Shown piece after piece: positions 1 through 7,640 of a stretch of DNA of 10,734 nt. This DNA is from Bacteroidota bacterium. GTDB lineage: Bacteria; Bacteroidota; Bacteroidia; Flavobacteriales; Flavobacteriaceae. Positions within the stretch are counted from its first letter, which is position 1; each line of letters starts with the position of its first letter. The DNA lies in contig JAEWLD010000294.1 in the NCBI GenBank assembly GCA_023393485.1, forward strand, positions 1 to 10,734, written 5' to 3'. The position numbers and the translations under genes are program-made. Under the pieces are notes generated by a model that did not search any database, had not been told where the DNA came from, and saw only the letters and a list, made by a program, of their open reading frames with translations.

Positions 1-233
1 CACGTGCGCTGGTCAACAAGCCGTCGATTATTCTGGCCGATGAGCCAACCGGAAATCTTGACAGTAAAACATCGGTTGAAATCATGAAATTGTTCAGCGA
101 AATCCACAAGCAGGGCAATACGGTCATTCTGGTGACCCACGAGGAAGACATTGCAGCTTATGCGCATCGCGTGATCAGGCTGCGTGATGGGATTATTGAA
201 AGCGATACGCCAAACCCAAATCCACATTCATGA
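1..233 (+). CDS. ABC transporter ATP-binding protein, MacB/LolD type (3' end only)
   Basis: This is the last 76 codons of an ABC ATPase, open from position 3 to the TGA at 231-233; the 5' part lies outside the window. The first visible residues (R-A-L) would follow the LSGGQ signature helix. Next come the Walker B stretch [13 protein letters not shown] (residues 9-21, catalytic Glu14 and the D-loop) and the H-loop histidine in VTHEED (His46). The phrase ADEPTGNLD is typical of the MacB/LolD/FtsE branch, whose members energise lipoprotein release, efflux or cell-division permeases at the inner membrane. The permease partner is not visible, so the substrate cannot be named. The stop overlaps the next start by 4 nt (ATGA), which suggests translational coupling to the adenosyltransferase, although no functional link between the two is known to me. 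Confidence 0.92.
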   Translation, partial: RALVNKPSIILADEPTGNLDSKTSVEIMKLFSEIHKQGNTVILVTHEEDIAAYAHRVIRLRDGIIESDTPNPNPHS

Positions 234-802
234 AAGTATATACAAAAACAGGCGATAAAGGAACAACGGCATTATTTGGCGGTAACCGCGTCCCTAAACA
301 CCATATCCGGATAGAAAGTTATGGTACGGTCGATGAACTCAATTCGCATATTGGACTTGTCCGCGACCAGGAAATCAACCAAAATTATAAGGGCATTTTA
401 ATCCGGATTCAGGACCGGTTGTTTACAATAGGCGCCATTTTGGCAACCCCGCCACAAAAAGAAGTTTTGAAAAATGGCAAACCACGCCTGAATATTCCCA
501 AGATTTCAGAAAATGACATCGAATTACTTGAAAACGAAATTGATACGATGGAAGAAAACCTGCCGCCAATGACGCACTTCGTGTTGCCGGGCGGCCACTC
601 AACCGTGTCATATTGTCATATTGCGCGGTGCGTTTGCCGTCGTGCGGAACGGCTTTCTGTCCATTTGAATGAAATTGAGCCCGTCGATCCATCGGTTTTA
701 AAGTACCTTAACCGCCTTTCTGATTACCTGTTTGTGCTGGCACGGAAGTTGTCCGCCGACCTTTCAGCCGACGAGGTGAAATGGATTCCCCAAAAGGACT
801 AA
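230..802 (+). CDS. PduO-type cob(I)alamin adenosyltransferase (ATP:corrinoid adenosyltransferase)
   Basis: This 190-residue cytoplasmic enzyme transfers the 5'-deoxyadenosyl group of ATP to cob(I)alamin or cob(I)yrinic acid diamide, making adenosylcobalamin. Family landmarks are all present. The N-terminal ATP-binding loop is TKTGDKGTT (residues 5-13). YGTVDELNS spans 31-39. FVLPGG is at 117-122. The conserved RCVCRRAER helix (133-141) carries the Arg and Glu that act at the active site. [12 protein letters not shown] spans 161-172. The length is normal for the family, which forms trimers. The ATG at 230 overlaps the TGA of the upstream ABC ATPase gene, so the start is well fixed and the two genes are probably cotranscribed. 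No clear terminator follows. The product is the cofactor used by methylmalonyl-CoA mutase, whose GTPase chaperone MeaB is encoded at 7641-8723. Confidence 0.95.
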   Translation: MKVYTKTGDKGTTALFGGNRVPKHHIRIESYGTVDELNSHIGLVRDQEINQNYKGILIRIQDRLFTIGAILATPPQKEVLKNGKPRLNIPKISENDIELLENEIDTMEENLPPMTHFVLPGGHSTVSYCHIARCVCRRAERLSVHLNEIEPVDPSVLKYLNRLSDYLFVLARKLSADLSADEVKWIPQKD

Positions 803-902
803 TCTTCAAACTTAACGGTTAAAAAAAAACACCTTTAAATATCTGAAATACTGATGTTTAAAACTACGTTCTTGACTTTTTTAAGAAAAAATCAAATTTT
901 AC

Positions 903-932
903 TTGACTATATCAGTAATAAATTTATTTTTG
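903..932 (+). promoter_or_regulatory. Bacteroidota-type promoter for the DUF2795 gene
   Basis: TTG at 903-905 is followed by a 19-nt spacer and TATTTTTG at 925-932. This matches the Bacteroidota housekeeping sigma consensus (TTG, about 19 nt, TAnnTTTG) in both boxes and spacing. It lies 25 nt upstream of the ATG at 958. It is the only promoter in the window where I see both boxes. Confidence 0.72.
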
Positions 933-957
933 CAGAAACTTTAAAAATCGACAGAAG

Positions 958-1179
958 ATGTATTGGACATTAGAATTGGCGTCATACCTGAGCGATGCGC
1001 CATGGCCAGCTACGAAGGACGAACTGATTGATTATGCGATTCGCGCCGGCGCGCCGCTGGAAGTAGTTGAAAACCTGCAGTCTATTGAGGACGAGGGTGA
1101 AATCTACGAATCGATGGAAGAAATCTGGCCCGACTATCCAACCGACGAGGATTATCTCTGGAATGAGGATGAATATTAA
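958..1179 (+). CDS. DUF2795 domain-containing small acidic protein
   Basis: This 73-residue cytoplasmic protein matches the DUF2795 family as I know it. The hallmark stretch PATKDELIDYA (17-27) is followed by GAP, a helix, and a conserved acidic C-terminus with EEIWPDYPTDEDY (54-66). It has 21 acidic residues (8 Asp, 13 Glu) against 2 basic ones, so it is strongly acidic, with no signal peptide or membrane segment. Molecular function is unknown. It sits directly upstream of secA but has its own promoter and terminator, so it is probably a single-gene unit and not part of a secA operon. The order adenosyltransferase, DUF2795, secA is one I associate with Flavobacterium genomes; that is recollection, not a search. 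Confidence 0.88.
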   Translation: MYWTLELASYLSDAPWPATKDELIDYAIRAGAPLEVVENLQSIEDEGEIYESMEEIWPDYPTDEDYLWNEDEY

Positions 1180-1197
1180 AAAATAAAAACCTTTGCT

Positions 1198-1224
1198 AAA
1201 AGTCTCATTAGAGGCTTTTTTTTT
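1198..1224 (+). terminator. Intrinsic terminator after the DUF2795 gene
   Basis: AAAAGTCTC (1198-1206) pairs with GAGGCTTTT (1211-1219), a 9-bp stem with one T-G pair, around a four-base ATTA loop. The T-run continues to 1224. It lies 18 nt after the stop codon. Confidence 0.85.
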
Positions 1225-1227
1225 GCG

Positions 1228-1235
1228 TAAATTTG
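1228..1235 (+). promoter_or_regulatory. secA: -7 element of the secA promoter
   Basis: TAAATTTG matches the Bacteroidota -7 consensus TAnnTTTG and ends 32 nt before the secA ATG. No TTG box lies 19 nt upstream, because that space is occupied by the stem of the preceding terminator. The call therefore rests on the -7 element alone. Confidence 0.55.
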
Positions 1236-1267
1236 CACACTTTTAAGAACAGAAATCAACTATAGTT

Positions 1268-4200
1268 ATGAGCTTCATAAACAGCATTCTCAAAGTTTTT
1301 GTTGGCAACAAATCCGAGAAGGACATCAAGGCGATCCAGCCATTGGTTGCCAAAGTAAAAACCTTTGAACCTGCGCTTGCAGCTTTGTCAAATGACGAGC
1401 TTCGCGCAAAAACAGACTACTTCAAAAGCAAAATCAAGGAAGCGCGCGCTGAAAAGGATGCCCAAATCGAAGCCCTGAAAAAAGAAGCGGAAAGCACGGA
1501 AGACATCGATAAAAAAGAAGATATCTACGCCGATGTTGACAGGCTTGAAAAAGAAGCCTACGAAATTTCTGAAAAAGTACTCAACGACATTTTGCCTGAA
1601 GCATTTGCCGTAATCAAGGAAACGGCGCGCCGTTTTAAAGAAAATACCGAAATCAAAGTGACGGCAACGGCCCGTGACCGCGAACTTTCGGCCAACAAGC
1701 CGTACATCACGCTCGACGGCAATTCTTCTGTCTGGGCCAATTCATGGAATGCCGCAGGAAAAGAAATCACCTGGGATATGATCCATTACGATGTGCAGCT
1801 GATCGGCGGTATGGTATTGCACCAAGGTAAAATTGCCGAGATGCAGACCGGTGAAGGTAAAACGCTCGTCGCGACGCTTCCGCTCTACCTCAACGCATTG
1901 ACAGGAAACGGCGTTCACCTGGTAACCGTCAACGATTACCTCGCCAAGCGTGACAGCTCGTGGAAAGCGCCACTTTTTGAATACCACGGACTTACAGTTG
2001 AATGTATAGACAATTATCAGCCGAACTCGGAAGGCCGTAAAAAAGCCTACGATGCCGACATTACCTACGGCACAAATAACGAATTCGGATTTGATTACCT
2101 GCGCGACAACATGGCACATTCGCCGCAGGATTTGGTACAGCGCAAGCACAATTACGCGATTGTCGATGAGGTTGACTCAGTTTTGATTGACGACGCGCGT
2201 ACGCCGCTGATCATTTCAGGTCCGGTTCCACGCGGTGAAGAACACGAATTCGATGCGCTCAAACCTAAAATCGATAACCTGGTCAATCTGCAAAAACAAT
2301 TGGCAAACGGCTTTCTCGCCGAAGCGAAAAGACTTTTCAAGGATGGCAATATGAAAGATGCAGGATTCAATCTTTTGCGCGCTTTCAGGTCACTCCCAAA
2401 GAATAAGGCGCTGATTAAATTCCTGTCTGAAGAAGGTGTCAGGCAATTGCTGCAAAAAACAGAGAATCAGTACATGGCCGACAACAACCGCGAAATGCCA
2501 AAAGTTGACGAAGCCCTGTATTTTGTAATCGAGGAGAAGAATAATCAGGTTGAACTGACCGATAATGGCATCAAATTCCTATCTGCCGATACCGACGACA
2601 ATTTCTTCGTTCTGCCTGATATCGGTACCGAAATCGCCAACATCGAAAAACAAAAGCTGGACAAGGACGCAGAAGCCGACGCCAAGGAAAAACTTTTCCA
2701 GGACTTTTCAGTCAAAAGCGAGCGCATCCACACGCTGACGCAGTTGCTCAAAGCTTATACATTGTTCGAAAAAGACGTGGAATATGTCGTGATTGACAAT
2801 AAAATCCTCATCGTCGACGAGCAAACCGGCCGTATCATGGACGGACGCCGTTATTCCGACGGCCTGCACCAGGCGATCGAGGCGAAGGAAAATGTAAAGA
2901 TCGAAGCCGCGACGCAAACCTTCGCGACCATTACGCTCCAGAACTATTTCAGGATGTACAGCAAACTCGCCGGTATGACCGGTACGGCCGTTACCGAAGC
3001 AGGCGAATTGTGGCAAATCTACAAACTCGACGTAGTTGAAATCCCGACCAACAGGCCAATCGCGCGTAAAGACAAAGACGATTTGATTTACAAGACCGCG
3101 CGTGAAAAATACAATGCTGTCATTGAAGATGTAACCAAATTGTCTCATGAAGGCAGGCCGGTTTTGATTGGTACGACATCGGTTGAAATCTCCGAATTGC
3201 TTAGCCGGATGCTCAAAATGCGCAACATCCAGCACAACGTTCTGAACGCGAAAATGCACAAAAAAGAGGCTGAGATCGTTGCCGAAGCCGGCAAGCCGGG
3301 CGTTGTGACCATCGCGACCAACATGGCCGGCCGTGGTACTGACATCAAACTCACGCCAGAAGTAAAAGCCGCCGGCGGACTTGCGATCGTCGGTACGGAA
3401 CGTCACGATTCACGTCGTGTAGACCGCCAGTTGCGCGGCCGCGCCGGACGTCAGGGCGACCCCGGAAGCTCGCAGTTTTACGTGTCGCTTGAAGATAGTT
3501 TGATGCGTTTGTTCGGCTCTGAAAGGGTTGCCAAAATCATGGACCGCATGGGCTTGAAGGAAGGCGAAGTCATCCAGCACTCGATGATGACCAAATCAAT
3601 TGAACGCGCGCAGAAAAAAGTGGAAGAGAACAACTTCGGCATCCGTAAGCGTCTGCTTGAATATGACGATGTCATGAACGCCCAGCGCGAGGTGGTTTAC
3701 AAACGCCGCCGCCATGCCTTGCAGGGTGAACGCCTTAAAGTCGATATCGCCAATATGTTGTACGATACGTGTGAACTTATCGCAACCACAAATAAGGCAA
3801 CCAACGATTTCAAGAATTTTGAGTTTGAATTGATCCGTTATTTCTCGATGACTTCGCCGGTTTCGCAAAGCGATTTCGAAAAACTCGGTGAAATGGAGCT
3901 CGCCGGCAAGGTCTACAAGGCCGCGATGGCTTATTACAACGAAAAAACAGAACGTGCCGCGCGTGAGCTGTATCCGCGAATCAAAGAAGTTTTTGAAGAC
4001 CCGAACAACCAATACGAACGCATGATTGCGGTTTTCACAGACGGAATCAAGCAGCTAAACGTGATTTCCGACCTCAAGAAAGCCTACGAAACACAAGGCC
4101 GTCAATTGGTAACTGATTTCGAAAAGAACATTACGCTCGCCATAGTTGACGAAGCCTGGAAAAAACACTTGCGCAAAATGGACGAACTCAAGCAATCTGT

Positions 4201-4618
4201 TCAATTGGCCGTCCACGAACAGAAAGACCCACTTTTGATTTACAAATTTGAGGCGTTCAATTTGTTCCGCAAAATGCTCGACGACGTCAACAAAGAAGTG
4301 GTGTCGTTCCTGTTCAAAGGCGAGTTGCAGCAGAACGCGAACAATATCCAGCAAGCGCGCGAAGTCCGCCAGAAAGAAGAATACCAGACTTCTAAAGACG
4401 AATACGGCGAAGAAACGGCAGAGCAAATGCGTCAGGCCTCTCGGCAGTCGCAACAGCGTCCGGCGGTGACAGAAACCATTGTTCGCGAAATGCCGAAAAT
4501 CAACCGCAATGACAACGTCACGATCAAACACATACTCAGTGGCAAGACCGAAACCATGAAATACAAAAAAGCCGAAAGCATGATTGCTTCTGGCGAATGG
4601 GTTGTCGTCAATGAATAA
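1268..4618 (+). CDS. secA: Preprotein translocase subunit SecA
   Basis: SecA is the ATPase motor that pushes unfolded preproteins through the SecYEG channel; it acts in the cytoplasm and at the inner membrane. The product is 1116 residues against 901 in E. coli. Walker A is TGEGKT (194-199), Walker B IVDEVD (298-303), followed by [11 protein letters not shown]. The helicase-type NBD2 has [13 protein letters not shown] (683-695) and the arginine-finger stretch [12 protein letters not shown] (720-731). The extra length has three visible sources: a charged, probably helical insertion at about 59-103, a second at about 125-170, and about 70 extra residues near 340-410 in the preprotein cross-linking region. 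A Gln-rich linker at the C-terminus ends in SGEWVVVNE. The Cys-rich zinc/SecB-binding tail of proteobacterial SecA is absent. These traits fit the usual Bacteroidota form and are not defects. The gene is monocistronic between two terminators. Confidence 0.99.
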   Translation: MSFINSILKVFVGNKSEKDIKAIQPLVAKVKTFEPALAALSNDELRAKTDYFKSKIKEARAEKDAQIEALKKEAESTEDIDKKEDIYADVDRLEKEAYEISEKVLNDILPEAFAVIKETARRFKENTEIKVTATARDRELSANKPYITLDGNSSVWANSWNAAGKEITWDMIHYDVQLIGGMVLHQGKIAEMQTGEGKTLVATLPLYLNALTGNGVHLVTVNDYLAKRDSSWKAPLFEYHGLTVECIDNYQPNSEGRKKAYDADITYGTNNEFGFDYLRDNMAHSPQDLVQRKHNYAIVDEVDSVLIDDARTPLIISGPVPRGEEHEFDALKPKIDNLVNLQKQLANGFLAEAKRLFKDGNMKDAGFNLLRAFRSLPKNKALIKFLSEEGVRQLLQKTENQYMADNNREMPKVDEALYFVIEEKNNQVELTDNGIKFLSADTDDNFFVLPDIGTEIANIEKQKLDKDAEADAKEKLFQDFSVKSERIHTLTQLLKAYTLFEKDVEYVVIDNKILIVDEQTGRIMDGRRYSDGLHQAIEAKENVKIEAATQTFATITLQNYFRMYSKLAGMTGTAVTEAGELWQIYKLDVVEIPTNRPIARKDKDDLIYKTAREKYNAVIEDVTKLSHEGRPVLIGTTSVEISELLSRMLKMRNIQHNVLNAKMHKKEAEIVAEAGKPGVVTIATNMAGRGTDIKLTPEVKAAGGLAIVGTERHDSRRVDRQLRGRAGRQGDPGSSQFYVSLEDSLMRLFGSERVAKIMDRMGLKEGEVIQHSMMTKSIERAQKKVEENNFGIRKRLLEYDDVMNAQREVVYKRRRHALQGERLKVDIANMLYDTCELIATTNKATNDFKNFEFELIRYFSMTSPVSQSDFEKLGEMELAGKVYKAAMAYYNEKTERAARELYPRIKEVFEDPNNQYERMIAVFTDGIKQLNVISDLKKAYETQGRQLVTDFEKNITLAIVDEAWKKHLRKMDELKQSVQLAVHEQKDPLLIYKFEAFNLFRKMLDDVNKEVVSFLFKGELQQNANNIQQAREVRQKEEYQTSKDEYGEETAEQMRQASRQSQQRPAVTETIVREMPKINRNDNVTIKHILSGKTETMKYKKAESMIASGEWVVVNE

Positions 4619-4636
4619 CGGCTACTCCGCAAAAAC

Positions 4637-4668
4637 AAAATCCCCAGTTTTACGCTGGGGATTTTTTT
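4637..4668 (+). terminator. Strong intrinsic terminator after secA
   Basis: AAAATCCCCAG (4637-4647) pairs perfectly with CTGGGGATTTT (4655-4665) around a 7-nt loop, and the T-run extends to 4668. The A-run on the 5' side means it could also stop minus-strand transcription. It lies 18 nt after the secA stop. Confidence 0.93.
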
Positions 4669-4675
4669 ATATTTG
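4668..4675 (+). promoter_or_regulatory. -7 element for the exported-protein gene pair
   Basis: TATATTTG matches TAnnTTTG and starts on the last T of the secA terminator, 17 nt before the ATG at 4693. No TTG box is found at the expected distance. The 5' leader would be only about 10-12 nt. Confidence 0.45.
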
Positions 4676-4692
4676 ATGCAAATCCGCGGATT

Positions 4693-5226
4693 ATGAATCG
4701 ACAATTATACTTTTTCCTTTTGGTGGCAACGACGGCGTTTGCACAGGCACCGGCCGGCTTACAATCTGAAGTCAAAAGGCTTTACACGGCTTGTCATGAC
4801 ATCGACATCGCCGCGCTTACCGAAATGCTTTGCACGACTGGCGACGACGCCTATGCAAAACTCGACAGCCACTTTCAAAACGATGAAACCAAGTTCCGTT
4901 ATGTCGAAACGAATGCGAAATACAATTACGGCCCGTCAAAATCCATCGACGGCAAAAATTACTATCCGATCAATTTCAGGAATGTCATCCGCATCACCTA
5001 TTTCAAGCCGATTGACGTACCGGCAAAACAAGCCGAACTGAAAGCTTTGTACAATGCACAGGAAATAACTTATAACCCTGCGCGAAATGCTTTTATGATT
5101 GTATACTATGCGAAAATGGTGGCCATCCAGGATAACGGATGGAAATTCGTGTTTCTCGACCGGACGATACCTCACATTTCTCAAGATTGCTTAACCGATT
5201 CCGTTAAAACCGCATTAGGATTATGA
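4693..5226 (+). CDS. Exported protein of unknown function, tandem paralogue A
   Basis: This 177-residue protein has a Sec signal peptide: a short N-region (MNRQ), a hydrophobic core (LYFFLLVATTAF), and probable cleavage after Ala17 in FAQ. There is no lipobox Cys, so it is likely periplasmic or secreted. I do not recognise a named family. The mature part begins with a helix (residues about 22-46), followed by aromatic-rich segments that look like beta strands, and ends in NGWKFVF plus a closing helix terminating in ALGL. That order (helix, strands, WKFV) is reminiscent of small NTF2-like or SnoaL-like folds, which is inference only. It shares the AxMVAI...WKFV...ALGL C-terminal pattern with the next gene and overlaps it by 4 nt (ATGA), so the pair is probably a tandem duplication in one operon. 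It contains three Cys in the mature part. Confidence 0.85.
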   Translation: MNRQLYFFLLVATTAFAQAPAGLQSEVKRLYTACHDIDIAALTEMLCTTGDDAYAKLDSHFQNDETKFRYVETNAKYNYGPSKSIDGKNYYPINFRNVIRITYFKPIDVPAKQAELKALYNAQEITYNPARNAFMIVYYAKMVAIQDNGWKFVFLDRTIPHISQDCLTDSVKTALGL

Positions 5227-5786
5227 AAAAGTTGCTCTATTTATTCGCGTTGAGCCTGACCATTTCTGTTTCGGGCCAGGACATGGAATCGCTTAAACCC
5301 GGTGTCGACAAAGTGGTTGGCGCAACGGCCAATCGCGATTACGAAACACTTGTGGAGCTCACCTATCCGAAATTATTCGAGTTCGCATCACGCGAGGAGT
5401 ACATTGAAACGATAAAAAGCGCTTTCGACAACGACATGATGACTATAAAACTAGATTTGTCGCAACCGAATTATCGTTTTTCCGACATTAAAAACATTGG
5501 TGGGCGAAAATTCTGTGTTATCCGGTATGACAACCGCATGGAAATGCATTTGAAAAATCCCGACAAGGATATGACCGCCATTATCGTAGATGGGCTCAGC
5601 AGAAGCGGGCAATATAAAACCGTTTCATACGACGAGAAAAAGCAAATAATCTCTTTAGCCGGCGACGCAATCATGGTAGCCATCGCTGACGGGTCGACGC
5701 AAGCCAAATGGAAGTTCGTGAACTATGCTGAGGAAAATTTCACGACACTATTCGATGAGCAGACTAAAAAAGCCCTCGGACTCTAA
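5223..5786 (+). CDS. Exported protein of unknown function, tandem paralogue B
   Basis: This 187-residue protein has a clear signal peptide (MKK, hydrophobic LLYLFALSLTISV, probable cleavage after Gly18 in VSGQ). The mature N-terminal helix region (residues about 23-70) reads like a protein with an NTF2-like cone fold: a helix with NRDYETLVELTYPKL, then EEYIETIKSAF. Strands and a C-terminal KWKFVNY strand follow, then a helix ending in KKALGL. This layout matches families of small accessory exported domains but I cannot assign a reaction, and no catalytic residues stand out. The start overlaps the previous stop (ATGA), indicating coupled translation. Similarity to the upstream product is clearest in the last 45 residues. 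No terminator lies between this gene and the 36-residue gene at 5841. Confidence 0.87.
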   Translation: MKKLLYLFALSLTISVSGQDMESLKPGVDKVVGATANRDYETLVELTYPKLFEFASREEYIETIKSAFDNDMMTIKLDLSQPNYRFSDIKNIGGRKFCVIRYDNRMEMHLKNPDKDMTAIIVDGLSRSGQYKTVSYDEKKQIISLAGDAIMVAIADGSTQAKWKFVNYAEENFTTLFDEQTKKALGL

Positions 5787-5840
5787 CAATTAAAAGATAA
5801 TTCGATAATTTTACCCAAGTAACCCGAAAACCGAAAAATC

Positions 5841-5951
5841 ATGGCAAAAGGACTCGATACCCGAAAAGCGGCCAAAAAAGAACCGCTGAAAACGGCCAAG
5901 GAAAAAAAGGCCGAAAAACGCGAAAAGAAAAGCAACCCGAAAAGGGATTAG
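5841..5951 (+). CDS. Very small Lys-rich basic protein (36 residues)
   Basis: An ATG at 5841 opens 36 codons ending in TAG at 5949-5951. The product begins MAKGLDTRKAAKKEP and has 12 Lys and 3 Arg against 6 acidic residues. It is hydrophilic and probably one long helix or disordered. Support for a real gene is the strong terminator starting 4 nt after its stop, the purine-rich leader, and my recollection that proteins starting MAKG..TRK..KKEP and followed by TAKEKKAEK are common in flavobacterial genomes, usually labelled hypothetical. Function is unknown. The composition would suit nucleic acid or ribosome association, which is inference. A weak -7-like TAATTTTA lies at 5806-5813; otherwise it may be read from the upstream pair. 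Confidence 0.72.
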   Translation: MAKGLDTRKAAKKEPLKTAKEKKAEKREKKSNPKRD

Positions 5952-5954
5952 TCA

Positions 5955-5986
5955 AAAAACCCGCCCGAAGTGGCGGGTTTTTCTTT
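5955..5986 (+). terminator. Strong, probably bidirectional intrinsic terminator
   Basis: AAAAACCCGCC (5955-5965) pairs perfectly with GGCGGGTTTTT (5972-5982) around a 6-nt loop (CGAAGT), then CTTT. The A-run and T-run flank a GC-rich stem symmetrically, so it should work on both strands. It closes the transcription unit of 4693-5951. Confidence 0.93.
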
Positions 5987-6114
5987 CCCAAAAAAAACTA
6001 AAACAAATATCAGGACCGGAAACCCTGTTCCCGGCAGACCTCTGCATATATATACCAAATCTAATTTGGCCGACGTTGCATGTCAATACGCAATTCGTCG
6101 TATATTTTTTGCGG

Positions 6115-6141
6115 AAAAACCGGCCGATCGGGTGATCGCCG
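6115..6141 (-). terminator. Probable terminator of the FAD oxidoreductase gene
   Basis: Read on the minus strand, CGGCGATC follows the TAG stop directly and pairs with GATCGGCCG, with one bulged G, around a 4-nt loop. One G and five T follow (forward strand A-run at 6115-6119). The position immediately after the stop codon supports it; the bulge makes it less certain than the others in the window. Confidence 0.55.
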
Positions 6142-6142
6142 A

Positions 6143-7555
6143 CTAAATATTGTCAGGAAAAATTTTGCCCGGATTAAGAATGCCGTTAGGGTCGAAAGCG
6201 TTTTTTATTCCTTTCATCAACGCGAGCTGGGTGCGACTAAATGCGATATCCATGTAATTCTTCTGGACGTATCCGATGCCGTGTTCGCCAGATAAAGTTC
6301 CTTTTAACCCGACGGTCAATTCAAAGATTTCGCGGATGCCTTTTGGCACTTCGGTTTGCCACCCTTGATCTGACATCTCGCCTTTGACGATGTTGACATG
6401 CAGATTTCCATCACCTGCATGCCCATAACAAACCGACTTGAAACCGTATTTTGCGCCGATTTTCTTGATGCCGTCGAGCAATGTCGGTAAAGCGTAACGT
6501 GGCACGACCGTATCTTCTTCCTTGTAGATTGAGTTTGATTTTACGGCTTCGGCGACGTTGCGGCGCATTTTCCACAGCGCGTTCTTCTGGTCTTCGGTAT
6601 CGGCGAAAAGAATTTCGTCGATGTTGAACTTCCCGACGACTTCGGCAATTTTTTCGGCTTCGGAAAAAAGTACGTCCGGAAAATTACCGTCGACCTCAAT
6701 GAGCAAATGCGCCTGGATATTGTCTTTTATACTGATGCCGATGCCTTCCACAAAGCGCAACGCCCAGTCAATGGCGTCGCGTTCCATAAATTCGAGCGCG
6801 CTCGGCACGACACCTGCGCGAAAAATCTCGGCAACGGCTTCACACGCCTGTTTGGCGTCAAAAAATGGAACCAGCATCAGGATGTTGTGGCTGTTCTTTG
6901 GAAGCAGCTTCATGACGATTTTAGTGATGATGCCGAGTGTGCCTTCTGAACCGACCATCAATTGCGTCAGATTATAACCTGTGGAATTTTTGAGCGTATT
7001 CGCGCCTGTCCAAATGATTGCGCCATTTGGCAAAACGACTTCGAGATTCAGCACATAATCTTTGGTCACGCCATATTTGACCGCACGCGCGCCACCGGCA
7101 TTTTCGGCCACATTTCCGCCAATAAAACAACTTCCCTGGCTACTTGGATCCGGCGGATAAAACAATCCTTTCCCGGCGACGCTTTCGCGAAGCACTTGCG
7201 TAATGACTGCAGGTTCAACGGTGACTTGCAGGTTTTGCTCATCGATGTGAATAATCTTGTTGAACCGTTCCATTGACAATCCTATCCCGCCGTGGATTGA
7301 AAGCGCGCCGCCGCTAAGTCCTGTCCGTCCGCCGATCGCAGTTACCGGAATCAAATGTTGATTGGCAATTTTGAGAATTTGCGACACTTCTTCGGTTGTA
7401 CCGGGTTTCAAAACCACCGACGGCGGAAAAACATAATCCTCGGTTTCATCATGGCCGTAATTATTTCGGGTTTCATCGTCAAGAAACAGAAAAGCATCGC
7501 CGACTATCGCTTGTAGTTTATGAATTATCTCAGGGGAAAGGGATTCAATGTTCAT
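6143..7555 (-). CDS. FAD-binding oxidoreductase, GlcD / D-2-hydroxyacid dehydrogenase family
   Basis: This 470-residue flavoprotein belongs to the VAO/PCMH superfamily, in the GlcD / D-lactate / D-2-hydroxyglutarate dehydrogenase branch. These enzymes oxidise D-2-hydroxyacids to 2-oxoacids. The FAD-binding domain covers about residues 44-215, with GGRTGLSGG (75-83), the PPDPSSQGS stretch near 134-142, GGNVAENAGG (146-155) and VGSEGTLGI (201-209). The C-terminal FAD-oxidase domain has GHAGDGNLH (378-386) and SGEHGIG (422-428). His379, His386 and Glu424 match the metal-binding positions known in D-2-hydroxyglutarate dehydrogenase, and His425 is the proposed catalytic base. It ends NPGKIF as usual. 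There is no fused iron-sulfur domain and no glcE or glcF next to it, so it is a stand-alone enzyme. The substrate cannot be chosen between glycolate, D-lactate and D-2-hydroxyglutarate from sequence alone. The start lies 19 nt after a TAnnTTTG box. Confidence 0.93.
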   Translation of the reverse strand: MNIESLSPEIIHKLQAIVGDAFLFLDDETRNNYGHDETEDYVFPPSVVLKPGTTEEVSQILKIANQHLIPVTAIGGRTGLSGGALSIHGGIGLSMERFNKIIHIDEQNLQVTVEPAVITQVLRESVAGKGLFYPPDPSSQGSCFIGGNVAENAGGARAVKYGVTKDYVLNLEVVLPNGAIIWTGANTLKNSTGYNLTQLMVGSEGTLGIITKIVMKLLPKNSHNILMLVPFFDAKQACEAVAEIFRAGVVPSALEFMERDAIDWALRFVEGIGISIKDNIQAHLLIEVDGNFPDVLFSEAEKIAEVVGKFNIDEILFADTEDQKNALWKMRRNVAEAVKSNSIYKEEDTVVPRYALPTLLDGIKKIGAKYGFKSVCYGHAGDGNLHVNIVKGEMSDQGWQTEVPKGIREIFELTVGLKGTLSGEHGIGYVQKNYMDIAFSRTQLALMKGIKNAFDPNGILNPGKIFPDNI

Positions 7556-7574
7556 CTCGGGAAAATCAATTCTT

Positions 7575-7582
7575 CAAAAATA
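7575..7582 (-). promoter_or_regulatory. -7 element for the FAD oxidoreductase gene
   Basis: The minus strand reads TATTTTTG, a match to TAnnTTTG, ending 19 nt upstream of the ATG at 7555. There is no TTG at the expected -33 distance; that position falls in a GC-rich stretch. Confidence 0.55.
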
Positions 7583-7627
7583 CTATTTATTTGGCAGCCG
7601 GCGCGCGCAGTGTTTAGAGGTTTTATG

Positions 7628-7635
7628 TATTTTTG
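7628..7635 (+). promoter_or_regulatory. meaB: -7 element for meaB
   Basis: TATTTTTG matches TAnnTTTG and lies only 5 nt before the preferred GTG start at 7641. No TTG box sits at the usual distance. If this promoter is used, the transcript would begin at or within a few bases of the GTG, or translation would start at a later codon such as the in-frame GTG at 7683. Confidence 0.5.
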
Positions 7636-7640
7636 ATTTT

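Noticed and set aside
813..823. TTAACGGTTAA followed by an A-run after the adenosyltransferase gene, considered as a terminator.
   Set aside because: The stem is only 5 bp of mostly AT, and the run is of A on the coding strand, so it cannot act as an intrinsic terminator for that gene.
2708..3406. A 232-residue open frame on the minus strand inside secA, and several shorter ones along the gene.
   Set aside because: They lie opposite strongly conserved SecA motifs. Their translations look like reverse-frame products of a biased coding strand, and no promoter or start context supports them.
6055..6069. Perfect short inverted repeat CCAAAT-CTA-ATTTGG between the 36-residue gene and the FAD oxidoreductase gene.
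   Set aside because: Six-base arms in AT-rich DNA with no T-run or nearby start are too little to call an operator. It is left as a possible protein-binding site only.
7548..7640. Upstream ATG extension of meaB (31 residues).
   Set aside because: It overlaps the divergent gene's start and the meaB promoter box, and the translation does not resemble MeaB N-termini.
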